From assembly GCF_009905375.1 (NCBI RefSeq), contig NC_133653.1, positions 87,967,004-88,031,003 of the forward strand: 64,000 bases of DNA. The letters run 5' to 3'. The translations under genes and the position numbers were made by a program. The DNA is from Apium graveolens. Its lineage: Eukaryota; Streptophyta; Magnoliopsida; Apiales; Apiaceae. The notes beneath the pieces were generated by a model, which was not told the DNA's origin, searched no databases, and saw only the letters and a program-made list of their open reading frames with translations. Shown piece by piece: positions 24,285 to 32,789 of this stretch (within the stretch, counting starts at the first letter, position 1; every line of letters starts with the position of its first letter).

Positions 24285-26100
24285 GAAGCTCCGGATCCGA
24301 GAAGTCCTCATCTTCACCGGAGGAGACGGCCAGTGGCTCTGTTGCATCATCAGGACGACCGATGGGATCTTCAAGCGACTCTTCCAGAAGTTGCTTGTAG
24401 TCCCAGCCAAGCTCACGTGCCTTCTTCAGCACATGGTCAGCACCAAACTGATAGCAACTCTCTTCAGTAAGGTTCAGGGTCTTCTATTTTTTCTGAAGCT
24501 CCCTCCGCGCTTTCTTTAGCTGGGCATTGCGCCCTTCGATTCGCCTGTTGGCCCTCGCCAACTCTTCCTCCAGCCTCTACTTATCACCGATTAACACCTT
24601 GGCTTGGCTATCCAAGGTCTCATTCTACAACTGCATCCGCCGGAGTTCTTCCTCGGCCGCCATCGTCCTCCTCTTCTACTCCAAAACTTTGGCCATTCGG
24701 CCCTGCATCTCCTGACCTTTGTCCGCCACGGACGCTGCCCAATGGGTGGCCTGAAAAGGAAGAAAAAAGATAAGGCATAGTATTATCAGGTCGAGGGGTA
24801 GAAATAAATTAGAACAAGGCAAATAAAAAGAACATATATATACAAAAGGAAAAACTTACCAGAGAGAGAAAGGCCAAAAGCTCTGAGCATGCTTCCACCG
24901 GAGTGGCCACAGCATAAAGCGTCCGGTCGGCCGGAAGTTGAAGCCCTCGACAGAGATACGGAGCGACCTCATTTGTCTCCTCCATCACAGGGTAGACGGC
25001 ATGATCGCAAGTCAAGACCCCCAACCTAGGACATATATCTGGATGATCCCACTGCGGCCCCTCTACCACTTTAAGCTCTGCTCGGCTTCTCCATGGTCGC
25101 CCTGGCCCTCCTCCTCCTCGACCTCGACCGTTGGCGGAGGCTCCTGCCTACCCGCCTTCGGCTCCTTCTCGAGCTCCTTCTGCAAGGTCCCATCTCCATG
25201 TTCCTTTGTCGCCTTCACGGCCTCTTCAGCCGCCTTCTTGACAACATCTTTCATCATCATCCTCTCTAGAAGAGCCTCCATGGAAGAAATTGAAAATGAA
25301 ACAAGTAAAAGATTTAGACAAAGTAGGGGAAATTGGAGCAGTTCGAACAAAAATTAATTATCCAAGGAAAATAAAAGAACGAAGGAGAAAAATTCGTTAC
25401 CCCCACCCCAGAAACTGTAGATCCAGTCCTGGCTTCGGTAATTATCGAGGGTCAGATTTCCTACGTTGGCATCAACCAAGTGGGTGTACAACTCCTTCTC
25501 ATCATCACTCAGATTGGGCATAAGGACCTTCAAAGGGTTGACCTCCCGCCAGGTCGAGAACCGGGCCAGCTTCAGCCCACTAATGTAACACCAGTGGGTG
25601 TGGGTCATCTTGTTATTGGAATTGGTCGCCGTCCATTCTGGACGACCAACCCTGCAGGCAATGATGTAGAATCCCGGTTTCTTTATGTTTCATCAGAAAT
25701 CATAGTGGGACCAGAAGAGCCTGGTCAACGGCTCCACCCCCGCTTGAAGACACTTATTCTGGTAGCAATTTATGTGGATGAACTCATTCGGGTCCATATA
25801 TCCTAAAGCGATCCCCATTTGGAAAAAAGAGATGCCGGAGGAACTTCAATAGCGGGAATCGGAACCCCACTCAAACTCTACCTGGAAAATACCAACGATA
25901 TGATCGTCATAACCCTGTGGTACTCCAGGGGTGTCATAAATCTTCTCGCCTTCCTCGGCGTGGTACAGCCAGTAGGCCCGCGGGGAACCTTGTACTCATC
26001 GTACATTGCTTCTACCCTCGCCTTCGCCAGCTCAGACCTATTGTTGGCTGCAGGGAAATAAGCGACAAAACTAAACCAGTATCGCCCCGTCCACTCAGGC
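24285..26100 (-). pseudogene. Antisense spliced ORF of the Tat element (gypsy-type Transposase_28-like)
   Basis: Between integrase and the 3' LTR a gene runs against the element. Read on the minus strand: a globular N-terminal part (FFQMGIALGYMDPNEF, LFWSHYDF, MTHTHWCYISGLKLARF; about 25990-25480), then an acidic and coiled-coil segment (MEALLERMMMKDVVKKA; 25281-25063), a compact block (VLTCDHAVYPVMEE; 25069-24860), an intron (24859-24751, GTAAGT to TTTTCAG), and a long Lys/Glu-rich coiled coil ending WDYKQLLEESLEDPIG near 24370. A second copy at 29190-30865 has the same layout and intron. The globular part resembles the putative gypsy-type transposon protein family found in antisense ORFs of Tat elements. 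Several stops (near 25890, 24690, 24640) and a frameshift near 25065 break it. Its biochemical role is unknown. Confidence 0.65.
24751..24859 (-). other. Intron of the antisense ORF
   Basis: On the minus strand the exon ends CTCTCTG, followed by GTAAGT, and the next exon is preceded by TTCCTTTTCAG. The 109-bp interval interrupts the reading frame exactly where the paralogous copy is interrupted by 30299-30400. Splicing is inferred from consensus and conservation. Confidence 0.7.
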
Positions 26101-26269
26101 CGAGAAGTTGAAGTTACCGCAATAAGTCTTCATTCGGTTCATGTCCCTGTATTCGAAAATAAGGAGACAGGTTATTCCTTGTACTCGGGTAAATAAAACA
26201 GATAAAAGACACAAAGACAAGGACCGAGTACATGTCCAACACCGAACGAACAAAACTTTGAAAAAGAAA

Positions 26270-26450
26270 AATGTCCAAGGCAAAATCTTCCCGAAGGACG
26301 TTCTTGCCCCCAAACACCCAGCAGGCCATCTTTAAACCCACTGGATGAAAACAGAGACACCTGGGATCATCTCCCGAAGGATGTTCTAAGGCAAAATCTC
26401 CCCGAAGAGAGTTCTTGCCCAAGAACACCTTGCATGCCCTCTTTAAACCC
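26270..26450 (-). repeat. Two-unit tandem repeat upstream of the antisense ORF
   Basis: Two diverged units of about 110-120 bp (key parts CCGAAGGACGTTCTTGCCC and CCGAAGAGAGTTCTTGCCC) lie between the antisense ORF and its TATA box. The inverted copy carries the same pair at 28975-29195. It would be in the 5' leader of the antisense transcript. Confidence 0.65.
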
Positions 26451-26770
26451 CGTCAATGCATCCAAAAAAGAGGAAAAAGGAAAGAAGATAACTCAGAAAT
26501 TGACAAAAAGCAAAAGAACTTCAAAAAGGGTACAACAGAAAGGAAAAACAAAAGAAATTCAAAATAAGGCATGCAAACTCTTAAGAAAAAAACAAAACAC
26601 TTATTGAAATCGAGGTGTTGTTGGAGAGGAATGGGGTGATCTGGAAATGTTGAATTTACGCTACCCGTCTCGACGATTTTCCTGCCCTAAAAAATATGTA
26701 ACTTGAGAGCACTTTTGAAAAAGGTTTTGCGACTTGGATGAGAAAATGAGGAAACTGTAAATTGATCAAG

Positions 26771-26782
26771 TATATATATAGG
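26771..26782 (-). promoter_or_regulatory. TATA box of the antisense ORF
   Basis: The sequence is TATATATATA on both strands; on the minus strand it stands in the context GGACCTATATATATACTTG and points toward the antisense ORF, whose coding part begins about 650 bp downstream. Spacing suits a promoter with a leader containing the tandem repeat. The assignment rests on motif and position. Confidence 0.45.
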
Positions 26783-26926
26783 TCCCCAGAAAAAACCTTT
26801 GGGTGCCAAAAACTGACTGTGAGCCAAAAGGCTGGGTTTAAAAGACTTTTGAAAATCAAGGGCCGCGATTGAAATGGTTGGAATTCAAGGGTCATGATGA
26901 ATTTGCGGTTATCGATAATGGACAAC

Positions 26927-27553
26927 TGTCCTACTTAAATGGGACAAGTCTCCCACAATGTCGCCACGTGGACGGACGAGGCAACAGGATGACGGAAGGA
27001 AAGTACCCTAGGGTTTCCCCCCTAAAATGGGCTAAGATTGATGTCTCCCGACCGATCGAAGGTCCAGCCGACAAACAGGGACATGTTAGCCATTGGCCCA
27101 ATAAGGCCCAACGACCGAAGGCCTATTAAGCTTCTTGGACCCCTGGGACGAAGGCCTAGCGAACTTCTTAAAAGCATTTGGCCGAAAGATGAAGCCCGCT
27201 ATTCTACCCTGCCGTTGGAAATTAAACGGAGAATCTTAACGCATCCCCCCTTTTTTCACTCCTCTAACACTCACATTTATTACAGAGAGGTAATGGACTA
27301 GCATTTATGGTGAGTTTGGATATAAATACCCTGAGAAAGATGAGACAAGGCTAAACACATATTCATTCTCTCACATACTCTCTACTTTCTTGTATTCCCA
27401 AAACCAACTCTACATCCAGATTCTTATTCTCACATCGGAGGTGAATCGGGGGGACAATCCCTCGCATTCTCTTCCTTTTCAGGTAGGAGCCGAAGATAGT
27501 TCTTCAGAGCCCAAAGGTCGTTCTATTAGAACGAAGGAGATCTGTGTGTAACA
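26927..27553 (+). repeat. 3' LTR of the plus-strand Tat element
   Basis: The end is clear: TGTGTGTAACA at 27543-27553, and the same sequence begins the inverted copy at 28168. The start is uncertain; TGTCCTACTT at 26927 is a candidate. Shared blocks with the inverted copy include CGAATCGGGGGGACAATCCCTCGCA and the segment with GACAAACAGGGACATGTTAGC. The region 27326-27400 (TATAAATACC at 27321) looks like promoter plus transcription start. Confidence 0.7.
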
Positions 27554-27816
27554 GAGCAAAAATTAAAAACTAATATACTGTAGATCCATTGAAACGTTTG
27601 TATCTGGACTGAGAAAAATGATACAAGATCATAGGTGGAATTACTATGGGAATTCTTTACCTTTATTCTAGACTTTGGATAATTTACCATAATTTGAAAG
27701 CTAGCAATGTTTTCCTGGATACATAGATGAATCCCAAAATTACAGATTTTTTGCATGGCTAGGATATTCAACTTGGATGAAACTCAAAAAATTACTAGTA
27801 GAGCCATGGAAATATA
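27554..27816 (+). pseudogene. Receptor-like kinase exon fragment
   Basis: Right after the Tat LTR, the plus strand encodes a kinase catalytic-loop region. The frame contains KIIGGI (27622 on), ILYLYSRL, then [11 protein letters not shown] (the HRDLKASN loop, with Asp replaced by Asn), MNPKITDF (the DFG region) and, after a one-base shift, MARIFNLDETQKITSR (activation segment). Stops lie at 27610, 27619 and 27718. The pattern matches the S-receptor-like or cysteine-rich receptor-like kinase group, which phosphorylates Ser/Thr in the cytoplasm below a membrane receptor. The coding match ends at a GTAAGT donor (27817-27822), close to where such genes have an intron. It is a dead exon remnant; its 5' part is missing. 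Confidence 0.8.
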
Positions 27817-28167
27817 GTAAGTCTTCTAACCATTTAATACCACTTATTGCCAAAAGCGTAAGGGCCAAGGATCAAACGACTAAAAAAAAGTAATTTCATC
27901 GGTCCTCTGAAGTTATACTTCATTCATCCCATGACAATAATATTTTTTTTCATTTTTCATACATATTTAAAAACATTAATTTAATGATACAATTTACTTA
28001 TACCTATTACAAATGCATGAATGTCAACTCTTAGTCACTCTCATATATTGTTATACAATTTTTAAGGAGGTTAGTTTTGGAAAAATATCAATAAATTTGC
28101 ATTGGAAGTTAAAAGTCGACATGAAATATAGAAAAAATCTCTCGAAAAGAGACTACTATTGTGGGAC
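27817..28167 (+). other. Intron-like AT-rich sequence behind the kinase exon
   Basis: It begins with GTAAGTCTTCT and is AT-rich, with a T-run at 27945-27960. I see no coding match; it may be the intron of the kinase gene into which the inverted Tat copy inserted. Confidence 0.4.
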
Positions 28168-28700
28168 TGTTACACTCAGATTCCTTCGGGTGCAAGAACG
28201 TCCTTCGATCGTCCAAGAACAGTTTTCGGCTTAGACCTGAAAAGGAGGAGAATGCGAGGGATTGTCCCCCCGATTCACCTCCGGTGTGAGAATCAGTAAT
28301 CTGGATGTAAAAATAGGTTTAAGAATACAAGAAAGTAGAGAGAGTTTGAAAGTGAAGAGAATTGTGTCCTTTGTCTCTTACTTTCACTGTGTATGTATAC
28401 TCGTTAAACCCGGGCAATTAATGCTCATCTGTTATGTTGAATATACGGACGAACGTTGGAGGCTAGAACGGTGGAGGCATTTTTATTGTGTGTACATCTT
28501 GCAACTGTAAAGTAACAGCATGGTGGGCCTTGGCCCTTCGTCCACAATAGTCTTTCGTCCTTTTGGACCTTTGGCCTTTTTGGCCTAGTGGGCCTAGTGG
28601 GCCTTGATGGGCCTATAGCTAACATGTCCCTGTCTTTCGTCAGGTCCATCAATCGGCCAATAAACATCAACCTTGACCCATTTTAGGTTGAAAAACCTTA
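28168..28700 (-). repeat. 3' LTR of the inverted Tat copy, truncated
   Basis: It starts TGTTACACTCAG on the plus strand, mirroring the end of the LTR at 27553, and shares blocks with it (GCGAGGGATTGTCCCCCCGA at 28255-28274; CATGTCCCTGT near 28623). Similarity stops at the AAAACCTTA near 28700, where an unrelated direct repeat begins, so the U3 end is missing. Confidence 0.7.
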
Positions 28701-28707
28701 GAACATT

Positions 28708-28855
28708 TATATTTTTGAAATCAGTAAGTAACAATATCTCTTTAGAACCTTGATGGGCAGTGTTAATTCCATCTTTTTAGACCACCCTATTTCTCTCGAA
28801 GAGCATCTTGAAATCAGTAAGTAACAATATCTCTTTAGAACATTTATATTTTTGC
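28708..28855. repeat. Direct repeat flanking 60 bp
   Basis: TTGAAATCAGTAAGTAACAATATCTCTTTAGAAC occurs at 28715-28748 and 28809-28842, and GAACATTTATATTTTTG at 28701-28717 and 28839-28855. The copies are nearly identical. They replace the U3 end of the inverted Tat LTR. Confidence 0.7.
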
Positions 28856-28974
28856 GTTTCATGCATTTTATTTTAGCTTTTCTATAAGATGGGTTTTTGG
28901 GAGTATTATAATGGCCTGGTTTTCTGGGTTTGTTGTCTTAGGGTTTGTTATTTTTTTCCGGGTTTTTTTATTCT

Positions 28975-29195
28975 TTTTGGGACACCAGTTGGGTTTAAAG
29001 AAGGTATGCTAGGTGTTCTTGGGCAAGAACTTCCTTCGGGGCATTCTTTCCTCTAAACATCCTTCGGGAACCAACCCTTGGTGTCCCAGTTTTTTACCTA
29101 TTGGGTTTTAAGAAGGTATGCGGGATGTTATTGGGAAAGAACTTCCTTCGGGGTATTCTTACCTTAGAACATCCTTCGGGAACCGACCCTTGGCA
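28975..29195 (+). repeat. Two-unit tandem repeat of the inverted Tat copy
   Basis: Two units of about 118 bp (each with GAACTTCCTTCGGGG and ACATCCTTCGGGAACC) lie upstream of the second antisense ORF, equivalent to 26270-26450. Confidence 0.75.
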
Positions 29196-30865
29196 TTTTT
29201 CTGGTCTTCAATTAAAGGGTTCATTCGTATGATGCGGACGATGATGAGAGGATCTTCGATACCCCGGGGTTCCGAAGGGATACGGAGATCGAGCAGTCGG
29301 TATCTCCGAGGCTGCCTTTAAGTGCGGCTTCTAGGTCCCGTTGTGGAAGATTTTAAGGCACCTGTTCTTCCAGATGGGCATCGCTCTGGGACAGATGGAC
29401 TCCAATGGATTCATCCACATCAACTCCTTCAAGGACCGATGTCTATAGACGGGGGTGGAGCCGCTCACGTGACTCTTTTGGTTCCACTATGACTTTCATG
29501 GGAACCCAAAGAGCCCAGGCTTCTACACCATCGCCCGCAGGATAGGTTGCCCGGACTGGATTGCCACAAATTCCAACAATAAAATGACCCACACACACTG
29601 GTGTTTCATCAGTGGTCCGAAGCTTGGCCAGTTTTCAAATTGGCGAGAGGTCAACCCCATAAAACTCCTCATGCCCAACTTGAGGGAGGAGGAAAAGGAG
29701 CTTTACACTTCATTGGTTGATGCTAAGGTCTGAGGAGTACCAAAGCCAAGATTGGCTTTACGGTTTGTAGGGTGGGGGAAATAAATCTTTATCCTTGCTC
29801 TTCTTATTTTCTTATATGTACTTTATTTTTACTGCATTTTGATTTACATTTCCTAGTCATCCTTCTGCTTTATTTGCAGTGTCTTCGATGGAGGCTCTTC
29901 TAGAGAGGAAGAAGATGAAGGAAGCTGTGAAGAAGGCCGTCGAGGAAGTTGCTAAGCGGAAGGAGGAAAATACTTCTCATAATAAAGTGGAGAATGAAGT
30001 AGGAGTTGGCCGACAGGAGCCTCATGCTTCAGTCGAGATTAAGGGAGAGGGCCAGGGCAGCCAAGAGGGTTCGGAACAAGGTACTAAGTGGAAGAGGGGC
30101 CGAGTTGGGGTTATAAAAATGTACGTCCCTAACTGGGGAGTGCTGACGAGTGACTATACGGTCTACCCAGCAATGGAGGCGATGAAGGAAGTTGCTCCGG
30201 ACCTCTGCCGAGGACACCAGCTCCCGGCTGATCATTCGCTCTATGCCGCGGCTACTCCAAAAGAGGTATGCACGGAGCTGATGTCTTTTCTCTCCTTGGT
30301 AAGTATTTAATTTTTTTGTATTTTGTTCACCTTCTACTTATATTATTTATAACTCCTTGTCATTCAGTCTGACTAATTTTTCAGCCTTGTCATTTTTCAG
30401 GCTACCCCTTGGGCCGCTGCTATTGCGGACAAGGTGTCGGATATGCAGGGTCGAATGGCCAAGGTCATGGAGCTTGAGAGAAGGACTACTGCAGCCGAGG
30501 AGGAACTCAGAAGGGTCCAGTTGCAGAACGAGACCCTGGACGGCAAGGCAAAGATGCTCATTGGAGACAAGCAGCGGTTGGAGGAGGACTCGGCGAAGGC
30601 CAGCAGGCGGGTCGAAGGAAGGAACGCCCAGCTGAAGAAGGCGCAGAAGGAGCTTCAAAAGAAGCAGAAGATGCTGGACCAGACTAAGTAGCAATGCTTC
30701 CATTTCGGTGCCGATCATGTGCTGAGGAAGGCACATGAGTTTGGCTGGGACTACAAGCAACTTTTGGACAAGTCTCTTGAAGATCCCATCGGTCGAACTG
30801 ACGGCGGAGCCCTTGGTAGTTTCCTCCAACGAAGATGAAGATCTCTCGGACCCTAAGCTCCAGTC
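29190..30865 (+). pseudogene. Second copy of the Tat antisense ORF, with introns
   Basis: The globular part (FFQMGIALGQMDSNGFIH, FWFHYDFHGNPKSPGFY, MTHTHWCFISGPKL) spans about 29340-29730. An intron-like gap ends TTTATTTGCAG at 29879. An open exon follows (29880-30298) with a coiled coil (MEALLERKKMKEAVKKA), an acidic linker and VLTSDYTVYPAMEAM. A 102-bp intron (30299-30400) has GTAAGT and TTTTTCAG. The last exon (30401-30690) is a long coiled coil (MQGRMAKVMELERR and on) and continues past a stop at 30689 to WDYKQLLDKSLEDPIG. Compared with the copy at 24285-26100 it is better preserved in the last two exons but has stops near 29447, 29469 and 29730. Function unknown; it resembles antisense ORFs of Tat elements. 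Confidence 0.65.
30299..30400 (+). other. Intron of the second antisense ORF copy
   Basis: GTAAGT at 30299 and a pyrimidine-rich CATTTTTCAG ending at 30400 bound 102 bp that interrupt the frame at the same residue as in the other copy (24751-24859). Confidence 0.75.
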
Positions 30866-31289
30866 CTAGAATAGGACTTGTAATTTATTTTTCTTTATAT
30901 GTGCATATTATTGCCTTCGGGCTTTTAACTCTAACCCCCTTCGGGCATACTTTATTTGGAGGCCTTCGTGCCCTCCCCTTATTCAACTGTATTTTTTCTT
31001 GCATCTTTGGCTCCTTTAGTTTTGCCTTAGCATTTTTCATATCCATCATATGTTATTGCATCTTCGGCCTTAACTATGCCTTAGCAATATTTTTTTTGCT
31101 ACACTTATTTCCCAGGGTTGAAGGAACAAGGGCTTTTCCTTCGGAAGAATGTAGGTTTAATTCGCCCTATTCCGAAGGGTATGCGTTGTCGCTTCAAGGC
31201 TTAAAAACCATCATAAACGGACATCCGCTGAGATAGGTTTGTGGTGAGTGAAGGTTCCTTCTTCTTCGAGATTTTCCCATAAAAGGTGT

Positions 31290-31650
31290 CCGCTCATCTT
31301 TTTGAGGGACGAAGGGGCTTATCTTCTTTGGGATCGCCCCTAGATAAGGCCTCATCCATTCATTCGGTTATATAAACTAGTAAATTATTAGTAAAAGTTT
31401 AAACCAGAGGACGAAAGGTAATATCTTTTTCAGGATTGTCCCTAGATATATGCATTCGTTCATTTCTATTATTGTAGATACAATTTATCTTTATAATAGG
31501 ACGAGGGATAATAATAGTAACGCCAAGGTCATTATGTTTTAAAGGATTTCCCCTAGAGAATGTTCCTTCTCCCCTTAGCGTAAATAATTAAACGGGGGCG
31601 GACGAATTCTATCTTCTTTGGGATCGCCCCTAGATACTACTTATTCGTTT
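31290..31650 (-). repeat. Irregular repeats downstream of inverted Tat pol
   Basis: Units with GGGATCGCCCCTAGATA (31331-31347, 31620-31636) and diverged forms at about 31430-31450 and 31545-31560 are the reverse complement of the family at 23440-24000. The stretch from 30866 to 31290 has one open frame (30835-31236) that I regard as non-coding spacer. Confidence 0.7.
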
Positions 31651-31787
31651 GTTCATCGTTTCCTTCTAACTCCTAAGTAAAAAAAATGTGCGAAAGAAGT
31701 GTATATTTATTGATTATTCATCTATTACACATCTTGCAATTCTTAGGATTAAAAGTAAGATACAATGAGAAAATGTAAGAATGTTTC

Positions 31788-31881
31788 TTACTGATAAAAT
31801 TTCTGAAAGCGACTAGCATGCCAAGTGTTCTTAATTATTTCTCTATCCAATGTTTCCAGTCTATAAGTGTTGTACAAGACA
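31788..31881 (-). pseudogene. Integrase C-terminal end of the inverted Tat copy
   Basis: The minus strand reads NTYRLETL, then NTWHASRFQKFYQ and a stop at 31790-31788, equivalent to 23240-23336 on the plus strand. It breaks off at about 31881, where SIRE-1 begins. The rest of this Tat copy should lie beyond the nested insertions, to the right. Confidence 0.8.
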
Positions 31882-31885
31882 TGCC

Positions 31886-32780
31886 TGTACTATAACAAGA
31901 CTAAGTCAAATTGACAGCCCTAAGTAAGTTGTATAATAATCTAAGTTTGCATTTTGTATTTAATTACTTGAGTCTGTAAAAGTGTCAATAGATTAGACTG
32001 GAGTATTTTTCTGTAAACAGTCTCAAGCCTAAGAATAAACTCTGGAAGAAGAGCATAAAGATCATGCCTCAGAGAAAGTGTGAAGAAGCTTGGAGTTGAA
32101 TAAATCTGTTTTGGGAAAAACATTTTAAGTCAAGATATCTACAAGTCACAGATCAAGTCATGTAGAGAAGTCATTCGAGAACTTCAAAATGACTTATCGA
32201 GAAGTCCAAAAATAGCTTATAGAGAAGTCTTAAAGATATCGACAAGCCAAAATTAAGATTGGAAATATCGACAAGTCATTTATGCATTAGAGAACTCAGA
32301 TATATCAACAAGCCAAAATGAAGATATGAAGATTAGAGATATCGACAAGTTAATTCTACATGCAAGGACTTGGAGACCTCGACAAGCCAAGCTCATTCGA
32401 GAACTCAGAGATCTCGACAAGTCAAGTTCATATTCGAGAACTCAGTGTTCTCGACAAGTCAATTTCACATTCGAGAACTCAGAGACCTCGATAAGTCAAA
32501 ACACTTTTAGAGAACTAAGTGATCTCGATAATCCTTTATACTTATCAAGATGTCAGTTCTTTATAGTTCAAACTGGAGATCTCGATATAAACCTCAAGTA
32601 CAGAATGCAGACCAGTTAAAGATCCAAGATTATCAATCAACAAATAAATTAATCACTGATTTGAAAAGTCTATAAAATCAGCTTGAAGAGTACAAGATCA
32701 AAGGCCAAGATTAAATGACAAAGGAAAGTCATAGACATTACGATTTGCAAAGATACACTAAGCCAGAAATGGAAAACTTT
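31886..32780 (+). repeat. Truncated 5' LTR of SIRE-1
   Basis: The LTR starts near TGTACTATAACAAG (31886; 31882 is an alternative TG). It holds many copies of a short motif like CTCGACAAGTCA. No PBS and no gag start follow; instead the sequence passes directly into the middle of gag near 32790, so the 3' end of the LTR, the PBS and the gag N-terminus are deleted. Confidence 0.65.
32393..32545 (+). repeat. Tandem repeat of about 38 bp in the SIRE-1 LTR
   Basis: Four units of the type ATTCGAGAACTCAGAGATCTCGACAAGTCAA start near 32393, 32432, 32469 and 32508, the last diverged. Related short motifs occur at 32160-32330 and again at 38290-38820. Confidence 0.75.
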
Positions 32781-32789
32781 AGATAACTT

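Noticed and set aside
27554..28167. Functional receptor-like kinase gene
   Set aside because: Three stops, one frameshift, a changed catalytic-loop Asp and lack of all other exons exclude function.
30347..30829. Minus-strand Leu-rich open frame of 160 codons
   Set aside because: It is the antisense shadow of the coiled-coil exon of the Tat antisense ORF copy; Lys/Glu-rich codons read backwards give Leu-rich sequence.
31290..31650. Possible CRISPR-like array of spaced repeats
   Set aside because: Units are diverged, spacing is uneven, the family recurs inverted in the other Tat copy, and the genome is a plant.
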